From contig CALYLW010000044.1 in the NCBI GenBank assembly GCA_944989445.1, positions 2,213,501 to 2,277,500 of the forward strand: 64,000 nt of DNA. Reading direction: 5' to 3'. The DNA comes from Ampullaceana balthica (taxonomy: Eukaryota > Mollusca > Gastropoda > Lymnaeidae). This document shows, piece after piece, positions 1-12,300 of the stretch. Every line of letters begins with the position of its first letter. The stretch's first letter is position 1. A program made the position numbers and the translations under genes. The notes beneath the pieces are model-generated. The model did no database searches, was not told the DNA's origin, and worked only from the letters and a program-made list of their open reading frames with translations.

Positions 1-258
1 AAATTTGTCATGATGACCAAAAAAAAGATGAAGAAAAAAAAACCACAGGACGGATAAATTATGGAACATTTTAAATTTTTAAATTTCAAGAAATTATATT
101 TTCATTTTCCAACTTGAAAGAACTTACGGGTCATTATAATGGTTCAATAAAACTAAAGTTAGACTATCAGGATTAAAAATGAATTCTCACATATACAAAG
201 ACTAACATACTCTCTTCTTCAAATAAAGATTTTCAAATATATTGAGGCTATCACTTAC
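1..258. other. Start of KCC intron 8 (partial)
   Basis: AT-rich intronic sequence downstream of exon 8 on the minus strand. I saw no further exon or repeat. Confidence 0.7.
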
Positions 259-399
259 CAGTGACTGAAGGGAAGTAAATAGCTAGAAGAACCATGAAAG
301 AGGATGTAAGGTCTGCAATGATCTCCCCTCTAGTCTCAGAGCCGTCAACATCTGTGCCCACAATCTTTCCCTCTTGGCTGTACTTGTTCAGAATATTGG
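259..399 (-). CDS. Kcc: KCC exon 8: end of large extracellular loop into TM6
   Basis: 141 nt, entering with 2 nt that complete a codon (phase 1) and leaving with 1 nt. The acceptor is TTTTCCCTCAG at 410-400 and the donor is GTAAGT at 258-253. It encodes about residues 406-452: a hydrophilic stretch, then [16 protein letters not shown], which matches the KCC TM6 region ending FPSVTG. In KCC structures the Pro and Thr of this motif help to coordinate K+. The exon ends inside the motif, so the next exon, outside the window, should begin by completing the Gly codon. Confidence 0.93.
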
Positions 400-3300
400 C
401 TGAGGGAAAATATTGAGATGAATTAAGATTCTATTAGGCATAAAAACTACATACATATATTGGGATCAAAGATTTGTAAAGAATTTAAAGACCGGCTGCT
501 AAAATATTCTGGAGATAAAAGTTTCCAATGACGAGTATTTTATCCATTAATTAGTCAAATAAAGTAAAATTTTGTTGTATCAACATTTTAAGTATTATAA
601 CCACTTCTAGAACAATCAACTAATATTAGAATAAACCTTACTTTTTATCTTTAAGTGGATAAATGTCTAATTTTTTCCGTTGAATATAAATAGGTACCAG
701 AAGTTTAAACATCACAAATATTCAAATGACATTTATCTTCTGAGCCATCAATTCAAATGACATTTATCTTCTGAGCCATCAATTCAAATGACATTTATCT
801 TCTGAGCCATCAATTCAAATGACATTTATCTTCTGAGCCATCAATTCAAATGACATTTATCTTCTGAGCTATCAATTCAAGTCTTAATTTCAAATAATTT
901 GATTACATAATTTTAATTGAGAAATAAATACAAACGTTTTTAAGTGAAAAGCTGTAAATTAAATTATGTAAATATGTAATATCGCAGCTGGATAGCGAAG
1001 TCAATAGTGCGCTCGCCTCACAACCGGAGGGGCATGGGATCTAGCCCACATTCAGGCCACAATAAAAATGGAATGACTAACGCTAAGAAAGTCCTCCGCT
1101 GACCTGGAAGGGAGATGGGGCGCCCACTAAGGTCTACCAAGCCCATAGTAAGGTCTAATGGAAACATCAGGACCATCGGTTATGGCACTTTAAAAAAAAA
1201 TTTAAATTGGGTATAAGATATATAAAATAAAGTAATAGAAAGTTTATTTCTGATTCCTCTCTGAGATATCCTAATCTTTATAATAGCTTGGACACCAGAA
1301 ACTCACAGGTAAAGATCCCGCTGGGCAGCCCAGGGATGGCCTTGATGGAATGAGCCACTGTGCTGGGATTGTTGAAGTAGTCGCAGCTGGAGCTGATGTT
1401 AGACTCATCCACACAGAAATGCTGGTAGATGGGACCCGTGATGTTCTTGTCACACATGAAGGTCCCATTGTACATGACCTTGTCAAGTTTCAACAGTCTC
1501 TCTCCCAGCATGCAAACTCTGTGGGTGGGGGTGTTAAATATCAAATTAAGTCCAATCTTCTATCTGACAAAGTCATGAAAATACATTGAAAATTTCTGAG
1601 GATATGAAGGTTATCCATGAATATTTTGGGGATATAGCTGTACATCAAGTTTGCTATAAAAAAAAGAACAAGTCCTAATATAAATCTATGTGTAAAGATT
1701 ACAACAGCAGCTGGGAGCCTCTGTTGAAAGTCTCGATCAAGTGGGAAACGAAGGGTGAGCTGGACAACTTCATTTTAGCCATTTGAAAAAAAAATCTGTT
1801 ACAGTCTCTTCATAAGTTTAAATCTGGCCCAAGAATTTTTATGTTCTTGGTGGATTGTCAGGAAGTTACTTATAGGTGAGTGATTTTTGTTAGTGACAAG
1901 ATCAGTTGGTTCCACCGTATTATATAGCACTACAAAGTAAGGGTCAAGTTAAGTGTAAAAAATATGCAGACAAATTTAGCTACATAATACAAAGCTTTCA
2001 ATATTTTCTTTCATTGACCTCATGTTTCTGATTTGAAATATAGAAATCATCAACACAATGAGTTTTTCTTTTATTCTTATTTTTAAAACAATCAAGTTCT
2101 CTTAAAACTAAATTAATTGTCCAATTGGTGTGTCATAATAAAGAGACTTAAATATATAGGACTTTAATTTTAATTAGATTTCATAGAGCTGGCGTCTTCA
2201 AGCTTCAGTAAGGAAATTTCTCCACCACTCCCACATAATAAATAAATAGAACGAATAATAGAATTAGGCTTAAACAAAGCAGAAAAAATCTTCAGAATTT
2301 AAATGGAGCATTAACTAGATGTTTTAATCAGCACAATAAAATGTAAACATACAAAAAATAACTGAAATTAAAACACTTAATCCTTTTCATTGAACATTGT
2401 GGCACTCTCTGCCTCAGTCTACAAACATAGGTGCCTCAGTGTACAAACATAGGTGCCTCAGTGTACAAACATAGGTGCCTCAGTGTACAAACATAGGTGC
2501 CTCAGTGTACAAACATAGGTGCCTCAGTGTACAAACATAGGTGCCTCAGTGTACAAACATAGGTGCCTCAGTGTACAAACATAGGTGCCTCAGTGTACAA
2601 ATATAGGTGCCTAAGTGTACAAACATAGGTGCCTCAGTGTACAAACATAGGTGCCTCAGTGTACAAACATAGGTGCCTCAGTGTACAAACATAGGTGCCT
2701 CAGTGTACAAACATAGGTGCCTCAGTGTACAAACATAGGTGCCTCAGTGTACAAACATAGGTGCCTAAGTGTACAAACATAGGTGCCTCAGTGTACAAAC
2801 ATAGGTGCCTCAGTGTACAAACATAGGTGCCTCAGTGTACAAACATAGGTGCCTCAGTGTACAAACATAGGTGCCTCAGTGTACAAACATAGGTGCCTCA
2901 GTGTACAAACATAGGTGCCTCAGTGTACAAACATAGGTGCCTCAGTGTACAAACATAGGTGCCTCAGTGTACAAACATAGGTGCACTGCCATGTAAGCCC
3001 CACCTCTATACCTGAGACGTACCTGAACTCTGATAAGAAAGGGAACAAATTTCAAGTTAAATGTTTTTAATCTAATCAAGTAGACTAATAAAAGAACAAA
3101 CCCAAGGAACAATAACTCACTCCAAACTGTTGCCTTCGTTGGCTACGAAGATGCCAATGTAGATGCACAGGATGGAGACAATGACACACGCCAGCGACAG
3201 GGCTGCAAACTTGCTGACAAAACCCACACCCACAAAGACGATGAACGCCAGCAACAGCAGCACCACGGTGCCGTAGAGGCGGTAGCTGTTGAAGACATCC

Positions 3301-6300
3301 CCAAACCTGTCCATCTGAGGCGCCATGTATTTCTATGGATGACGCGAGATCAGAAAGGAAAAATTTGAAATAAACAGATGTTGACATTTTTTATGTTTTG
3401 AAACTAATTTATGTCATAACATGGCTGCAATATTGTTTTCTGTGTGGTCACTGCAACCACTTTCCTTATTGATCCAAAACATTTGTGTATGCTGAGATCT
3501 TGTGGCCATTTGTTATAAATTCCTTCAACTCTATCACGTGTATGATGAAAACATTACATTGTGTAATTTGTGGTATATGAATAAAGAAATAAGTTATTAA
3601 GCAGAGGTACTTGCAACAAACAGTTATTATGCACATCTATTTTGTATCTATGAGGACATTTTTAATAATAAGGCACATATCACATATAAGTTGTGTTATG
3701 TCCATACTTTGTTGTTTTGTTTTGAATATTAAAACACACAAACAATGTCTTATGATTGCCTGTAATTATCCTAACCAAAAATTGTGATTATGAAACTTAT
3801 AACATCATTAGTTGGGATAATATAATTACATTGAGTGTCCATTCAGCAAATTGTGATCATTAGAATAAGCAATCTTCAGACCCCTGCTAAAATTAGTTAA
3901 AACTTTTTAAGTCAAAACTAATAAAATGGGGACAAGCTAAGGTAGGTTGTAATATAAAAAAAATGTCCCATCACTTGGCCAATAGTGCCACAGTAGCAAT
4001 GTGACTTTTTATAAACCCTTAAATCTATCCTGTCCGCCTCCTTAATAAATTTTCAGTCACATGACATTGGTAACAGTTACCATGGAAACGGAATAGGCAA
4101 TGTCAATTTTAGAGAGGAAAAATTCAAAATATTTTTTTTAAAAATTCATCCTTAAATTTCTAAACCTTCCAGTTTTATTCATCACTTGATTGATTAGTGT
4201 TCACTGGTTCACTACTCAATAAGTACCTAAAGTAAAATACTAGAGTAAAACTTGACTAGTCAAGAAGTCCTCCTCTCACCACTAATATTTCCACAGACCC
4301 TATAATGTACATAGATGAAGCTACGGAGGTGCCCAGGTAAAAGAGCACCCCCACAGCCCCACCAAATTCTGGCCCCAAAGATCGTGATATCATGAAGTAG
4401 GAGCCGCCAGCAGGGACCACTCCGTTGGTAGCAATGGCGCTCATGGAGAAGGCGGTCAGCATGGTCTGTTGATAAAATAAGAGTAATTGACAGCACAAGG
4501 ACCTTGTTTGTTTTTGTTTTTCCTTTCATTTTATTTGACATGAATATTTAAAATTATTTTATGATATAATATGTTTTAAGAATTTAAATATATGTAAGTA
4601 CCTATTTTATGTTCTTGTACAGATGAAGGCATTAGTTTTAGTTTAAAATAAAGCTCAAATTTATTGTTTTAATTGCACAATTTGTTTGTGTATTTTTTAT
4701 TTTATTTAAAAGCTTTATCGCAGTCCCATTCTGTATGATATAATAAACTAATTTCCGGACGATTACACGAACATTTTGGTTTTAAACTGGTTTTGACTGA
4801 CGTGAATGTTCAACATGTTGATAAAGGTTATTGTGTCCATTGAGTGAAATCGTTTGCCCACCATGCAATGTTCCCTCTAGTCTAAGTCTAGGCTTCGTTG
4901 GTCGGTGTGCAAAGTTACAAAAAACAAAAACAACTCGTATTTTACAAAATTTGCTGCGCGGTGATGCTAAACTACTGCGTGGCGTCGGTCAAATATCAGC
5001 GAAGCAGCGCTGCTTAAAGGGAACATTGCTACCATGGTTCTAACATTTTGCTTGCATATCACCTGCAAACCAAACATCCAATACAGTATCGGAAACTTCA
5101 GTTGTGACAATCTAAAGCTATGTGAATGATTGTTGAGCTCGGCTGGTTATATTGTAAATTAGACCCACTCATCACTTATGTCATCACAAATAATGTCGAC
5201 ACACTTGTCTTTTTGCGTAGTTGGTTAAAAGATGAGATATAAAGGAGACATTCCAGTGTTATTTAGATTTTCAACAAGAACGTTTAATAATTGTTACTTA
5301 TGGCATAATTTTAAGCGAAATTAATGATTAATTTATCGTTAATTTTTCAAAAGTTAACGATTAAATTTAAATTAATCGTTAACAGCCCTAAATTAAATGT
5401 GTTTTTTGTATTGCTTGAATAGTGCATGGAAAATTCTTCAAACAATTTGGAAAAGCCCAAATAATGCCATATGTCAAAAGCAGGTCAGTTTAACACCTCA
5501 CTGGTAACTTACATAGCAGGTCAGTTTAACACCTCACTGGTAACTTACATAGCAGGTCAGTTTAACACCTCACTGGTAACTTACATAGCAGGTCAGTTTA
5601 ACACCTCACTGGTAACTTACATAGCAGGTCAGTTTAACACCTCACTGGTAACTTACATAGCAGCTCAGTTTAACACCTCACTGGTAACTTACATAGCAGC
5701 TCATTTTAACACCTCACTGGTAACTTACATAGCAGGTAAGTTTAACACCTCACTGGTAACTTACATAGCAGGTCAGTTTAACACCTCACTGGTAACTTAC
5801 ATAGCAGCTCAGTTTAACACCTCACTGGTAACTTACATAGCAGGTCAGTTTAACACCTCACTGGTAACTTACATAGCAGCTCAGTTTAACACCTCACTGG
5901 TAACTTACATAGCAGGTCAGTTTAACACCTCACTGGTAACTTACATAGCAGCTCAGTTTAACACCTCACTGGTAACTTACATAGCAGCTCAGTTTAACAC
6001 CTCACTGGTAACTTACATAACAGGTAAGTTTAACACCTCACTGGTAACTTACATAGCAGGTCAGTTTACCACCTCACTTGTAACTTACAGATGAGCAACA
6101 AATGAAAACTATACAGAAAGACTCCAGGGCCCCAGCCATCCCCACGATCCATGTGAGACGCACAAAGAGGAGGACGCCGAATATGTTCTGTATACATGGC
6201 AGGAAAACTCCAAGAACTGTTCCCAAGTTGGCTTTCTGAATAGAGAAACAAAATGATTTTCACTGTAAAACTGAGGCTACTGTGTAGAAGGGACAAGTTA

Positions 6301-9300
6301 TATCGTACAGCCTGTATTGTTTTTTACAAAAGTGGTTTTAGCTCTTGGCAGTTTCAACAAAATCTTTAATAATGTATTAACTAAATGATTATATTAATTT
6401 TCTAAAAAGTCCTGATAGAATTATTAAACCAATTATCCACTGCACTGTTTAAAGTTACCGTCTTTATAAATAAAACAATAATGGAATACTGTTACTAGTT
6501 GTTAAAATACCACAAAAATTAAGTATTGTGTCTTGACAGAATTCATAGTCTAAATAGTATGTTACTCTCTTGTATATCAATATAAACTGAGTATTAGAAA
6601 AAAAGTTTTTAAAGCAGAAATCAAAGGAGATGAAAATCCCGAAAGAATAATAAATACATGTACATTTCTTTTCCTTTAAAAAATACAGTATGCTGTGCAT
6701 AGGATTTAAACTGAGAATGTAAGATTAAAAGATTTTATTATTTAAGTATTTTAAGGGGAAGTTACTTTGAAAATATTTTATGTAAGGTAATTAAAAGTTC
6801 TGCAAGTAGATTCTCATGGCATCTAGCAAATTGACCTAAGCCAGGAGTAAGCCTATTATGTAGGCAAATGCAATAGTTGAATTAATTGATATTTTATGAA
6901 AAATACTTGTTCACATTAAAAGAATGATGAAATTAGAATTTGCTTAAGTTTTAATGAACATGACAAACAAAATAAAAATGCTGAAAAAAATGATTATATG
7001 TATTAGAAATAAATTATTAAAAAATATCAAGCAAGCAAAGTTTTACACGATACAGTTGTGCTCTGAATGGTCAGAAGTTAAAAGAGAGACACAAAATAAA
7101 AATGACTGAATAATCTGAAAGGAAAAACGCAATGTGATGGCAGCAATCAAAGGTAATAAAATAAAATAACGTGTCGTTTGGATCTAGTGGCTAAAGCTTC
7201 AAGTATGAAATTAAATCATTTCAACTTGACCGAACACCAGCACACCTGAGGCTAACAACTGTAAGTGTCAAAACTTCTTAACTAGATTAACATTAGTGTT
7301 CATCATATAGTTAAACATAATCACACACAAGATTATATGTTTCATGTCTTGTATGAAAGTCAGCATTACTTATTTCTTGAAGAGCGCCACAAGATACCGT
7401 GAGAGAAGCCGTGATTTCCTCGATATTGATGTCCTTATCTCAGCTCTCCAAATCAGCCAATCAGAAACTAATAAATGACATTCAGACGTGTCTCTCGTGA
7501 ACACAGCAACAATTCGGAGCTCGCAAAAGTACATTGACATTTTGAACTATCTCCAGGAATTACTGAAGTCGTCAGCCCTTACCACCGAGAAAACGAGCGT
7601 CTACTCCCCTCCCCCACACAACGAGCGTCTACTCCGTTACCAGACGTAAGGCTATATCGCCGGACAGAGTCACTCCATCTAATGTGGAACTCGTTCCTGA
7701 CTATGACAACCATCAGCAAATCAGACGCAGCAATTTTCAATAACCGGGAGCATCTTACAAGAGTTCCGGATCCTGGTACAGCCACTTTGCCCTATCGCCG
7801 CTGACTAAATTCATCTCGTGTCAACACCGGTAAATCTTCGTGGTCTACAAAAACACACGTCGTAATAAAAAAATTCCAATTACATTAGTCCCCACAGTCT
7901 CACTCACAACTTTCCCCTTAACAAATTACTCATTCGCTCTCATAACGTTTCTAGATCATTCCCTATCAGCTGTGCGCTTTATAAACTCTGGAATAAATAA
8001 AGGCATTCCTTTTCTTACTGCGCATTGCTCTAATTACTCGAATTCAAAATGGATGAACTGTTGCTACCCCAGAGGACTGTTGCAGGCTCATCTTTAGCGT
8101 GCTTTGTTAAAACCCAATCCTCTTACCCTCTACCCTGTTATTTGGAGATCATACTCACCCACGGGGGTCCACCTTTAAGAAGATCTGGAATGAACTCGTT
8201 TTCTACGTAAATCGCAATGAGAAAACACCGATCCCCGTAAGTAATAAAAGGTGTGTGGCCTGATCGATTTTGGTAAAATTGCTGGGCAATATCAGGAACG
8301 AAACAGCGAAACGCATTATTTTCAATTTTCTCAGCAATCTAATTATATATCAACTGTAATTTGAATTACTGTCACAATCATATCATATGGTAACTTTCAA
8401 CACGACCATGATTTACGCCAATGCTGTATATACCAAGCCCTTTCACCACGCCCATGCTGTATATACCCAGCCCTTTCACTACGCCCATGCTGTATATACC
8501 CAGCCCTTTCACCGCGCCCATGCTGTATATACCCAGCCCTTTCACCACGCCCGTCCTCTGTGCTAACAGAACCCCTTGCCCAAAATCAGAATCGTACAGA
8601 TATATCCACTTAAACTCGTCTGTGCCCAGGGTATAAAATCCCTCCATTCACCCAGTGGTTGAATTAATACATCACCCAGGGCTCTACCCCTCTCCAACTT
8701 CCCCCTCCTCCAAATTCGCCATCCCATGGGGTCTAACAGGAAAAAAGTTCACCAGACGCGATCAATATTCCAGACACCCGTGTTGGGAATAAGACGCGAG
8801 AAAATGGCGATAAAACGGTTTAAAGATGTGGGGCCGTCGCCTGCAGCGGTCAGTGTACGGCTGCCAAGAGGGTCGTAGCCTGCAGCGGTCAGTGTACGGC
8901 CTGCCCGGAGGGTCATATCCTGCAGCCGTCAGTGTACGGGCCTGCCCGGAGGGTCATATCCTGAGCGGTCTGTGTACGGGCCTGCCCGGAGGGTCATATC
9001 TTGCAGCGGTCAGTGTACGGGCCTGCCCGGAGGGTCATATCCTGAGCGGTCAGTGTACGGGCCTGCCCGAGCGTCGTAGCCTGCATTCAGCGGTCAGTGT
9101 ACGGGCCTTCCCGGAGGGTCATATCCTGCAGCGGTCAGTGTACGGGCCTGCCCGGAGGGTCATATCCTGCAGCGGTCAGTGTACGGGCCTGCCCGGAGGG
9201 TCATATCCTGCAGCGGTCAGTGTACGGGCCTGCCCGGAGGGTCATATCCTGCAGCGGTCAGTGTACGGGCCTGCCCGGAGGGTCATATCCTGCAGCGGTC

Positions 9301-12300
9301 AGTGTACGGACCTGCCCGGAGCGTCGTAGCCTGCATGCAACGGTCAGTGTACAGAACTGCCACTAGAAGCGTTCCTGGTGGATATTACGGTGGCTTAGAG
9401 CCAGTGTACACATCACGGTGGCTTAGAGCCAGTGTACACATTACGGTGGTTTAGAGCCAGTGTACACATCACGGTGGTTTAGAGCCAGTGTACACATCAC
9501 GGTGGCTTAGAGCCAGTGTACACATTACGGTGGTTTAGAGCCAGTGTACACATCACGGTGGTTTAGAGCCAGTGTACACATCACGGTGGTTTAGAGCCAG
9601 TGTACACATTACGGAGGCCTAAAGCCACTGTACACAACTAGAGCTCCTTCATAGCGAGAGATTAGAGTGCCATGTCATAACGAAATAAGAAACTATACTT
9701 TAGAAATAAGCCTCCTAAAATTAGAGACAACTTTTATTAAACGAAACTGCTTGGTACAGAAATATTTCTACGTTAATAATACGGTGCCCCCCCCCCTTTG
9801 ACAGATACATGATTATTAAGAATCTTCTTCCAGTATCTTTTAAAACATTTTTTCTCCTAGGTCTCTTTTATTATTCAAGGTCGGCACCAATGTTCTATGT
9901 AAGCTGCGCAGATATCTCAACGACGCCGCGCAGCAGTTTAAAATTACCGCGCAGCAAATTTTTTACACTATTGCACAAAAAATGGATGCTGTGCAACTTA
10001 GCAAACGAGGTTTCTTTTTACCTTGCACACGGACCAACAACCCTTAGAAGGAACATTGGTCGGCAGCTGTGATTACTGTGATTTTCAGAAATATCTATAT
10101 ATATAATTCTCTTCGTGGTCGGACCCTGCGAGACAAGCTGCAAGTATGTTCAACAGATACTAATTTTAGAAAGCAGCGCACCAAATTACTCCACCAATGC
10201 ATCAAAAGGTGTGCAAATTAAATATACGCTGTACAAAAAAAAATTATATGACGTCATTGTTTTCGCTGATGTTTTAATTTTGTAAAAAGGGAACAATGTA
10301 AAAAGTTATAAAATACTTTGTGTACATTTCAGAAAGTTTAATATTTCGTATTGATCAAACAAGGACAAGTTAGTTGGGATTTTGAAAAAGGTGGGCGCCG
10401 TAGGCGACCTAAAAAAGTGCATTTTTCAAAATAAATAGATTTCAGCTGAACACTTCCGTCATCATTTACGGGTGATACGCCGCGGGTCTCTCCAGAGTTC
10501 CTTCTTTTCATTCACTCACAGTCGTTTGCCTAAACTCTAAACCCACCCCATTTTGACAACCGTGTCTTTCAGGAAGTCTTCACCCGTCACTAAATCATTA
10601 GCGGCGTATGCTACGCCGCGGGTCAGCTAGTACTATTTATTTCATATATTTGATGGCATCCAACTCTCGACAGTTCTATTTAGACAACATTTTTACACCC
10701 AGCACCAACCAGCACAACCATCTTGGCATTGTTTTATTTCGGTGCGCAGCTAATAAATTAGAATAATTAAATATTGTTTTTGAGATTATGTTACTGGGAC
10801 TCTGATTTGCAACGCTAAAAATATTTTGAAATAAACATAAAAAATTAATTTTAAAAAAATTAAAAAATTATTTAAATCAAACAAAAGTCAATGCGAGATT
10901 CAAACATGGTGACCAAAATACTGCTCAATGCCAGTAGATAAGGGGTAACTTTGAAAAGATTATGATAGCTCTCGAAAAGCTTGCAAATCTCTCATTCGCT
11001 TGTGGAGAATTTCCTTGAAGTAAAATTGTTATGAACGAAATAATTAAATCCCTGCTACTTTCGGTAAGAAATTATGCCACATTATCTCTTTGATTAATAT
11101 CTTGTTATGTTAATGACGCAATACTCTTATTAGTTATGGAAGCCAATTTCATTTCATAATTCGTTAAATAAGCTATAGATCTATTATTTCAATTGATTTA
11201 GTTTTTTTTAAAAAAGTTATTGACAACAGTTGGCGAAACGCATCTACCTTAAATGTTAGGTTCTAGTTTCAAACTAATACTAACGACTTCATGCCAACAC
11301 AATCATGAAACACGAGATGGAATTAAACAACGGTTATTATTGAATGTTATTAAAATAAAAGTGACACGTAATTAAACATAAAACATTATAACAAAATAAT
11401 AATTAATCCAAAGGCACTCAAATAAAATGAAAACTGAATTTAAACTGTTATAGTGAAAACTGAATCTAAACTGTTATAGTGAAAACTGAATCTAAACTGT
11501 TACAGAAGACGATGAATTTTATCTGTAGGCTCTGTGGAAGCAGGTGATACGTGAGTGATGACATTAACTGACGACTGAGAAGGGTGATAAGGGAAGCTAC
11601 TAGCTGTCAAACCAACTACAGATCTTTGCCACTAGCGTAGCGTGTGGGTAGGGGTGGGGGCGGGTATGGGAGGGGGGTGTCCAGCACAAATACTTACTTT
11701 CACCTGTCAAAGAAAAATAAAAAGTAAGAGACGTGAAAAAGGGAAGGTGTTTGAACGAATAAATAAAGCGGAAGTAAAATGAATAATAAATATAATTTTA
11801 TTTTTTTCTTCTTCTGAAAATATAAATATAACATTGAAAAATTGAAATCAAAATAAATCTTATAGAACAGAAATGTTTGCAAATGAATCAAAGAGGAATG
11901 TAGATGTTCCTAATAAGAAAGGTACCTAGGGGCGGCTGCTACAGGATCTCTGTGACAAAACAAATTAAGTTGGGATGTATTCACTTAAAGGCAGAGAAGT
12001 CATGTGACAATTAACACCACTAACAATAAGCAGTAACAATATATGACACACGGCAAAGATGCCCCGTGTTCTTTCTCTGCTTTGTCTAGTGAGCTGTAAT
12101 ATGGTATTTTATAAATAAACTATAACAAAAAGGGGTGCTGTTATGTTGTATACTCGGTGGCATGTGTGGTAAACTGGGTGACACTGTGCGGTCTACTGGG
12201 TGGCATTGTGCGGTCTAAGGTGGCATTGTGTGGTCGACTGGGTGGCATTGTGTGGTCTACTGGGTGGCATTGTGTGGTCTACTGGGTGGCATTGTGTGGT

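Noticed and set aside
3085..3387. Overlapping 100-codon frame beginning upstream of KCC exon 6
   Set aside because: It is a shadow in another frame; the 69-codon frame matches KCC TM4-TM5 and has matching exon phases.
5471..6094. Plus-strand frame of 207 codons with a 12-residue repeat
   Set aside because: It is the 36-bp splice-donor array read antisense. The sequence is explained by duplication of the KCC intron boundary.
8378..8647. Minus-strand frame of 89 codons with an 11-residue repeat
   Set aside because: The second half is the 33-bp array. The first half looks somewhat protein-like, but no splice signal or family supports it.
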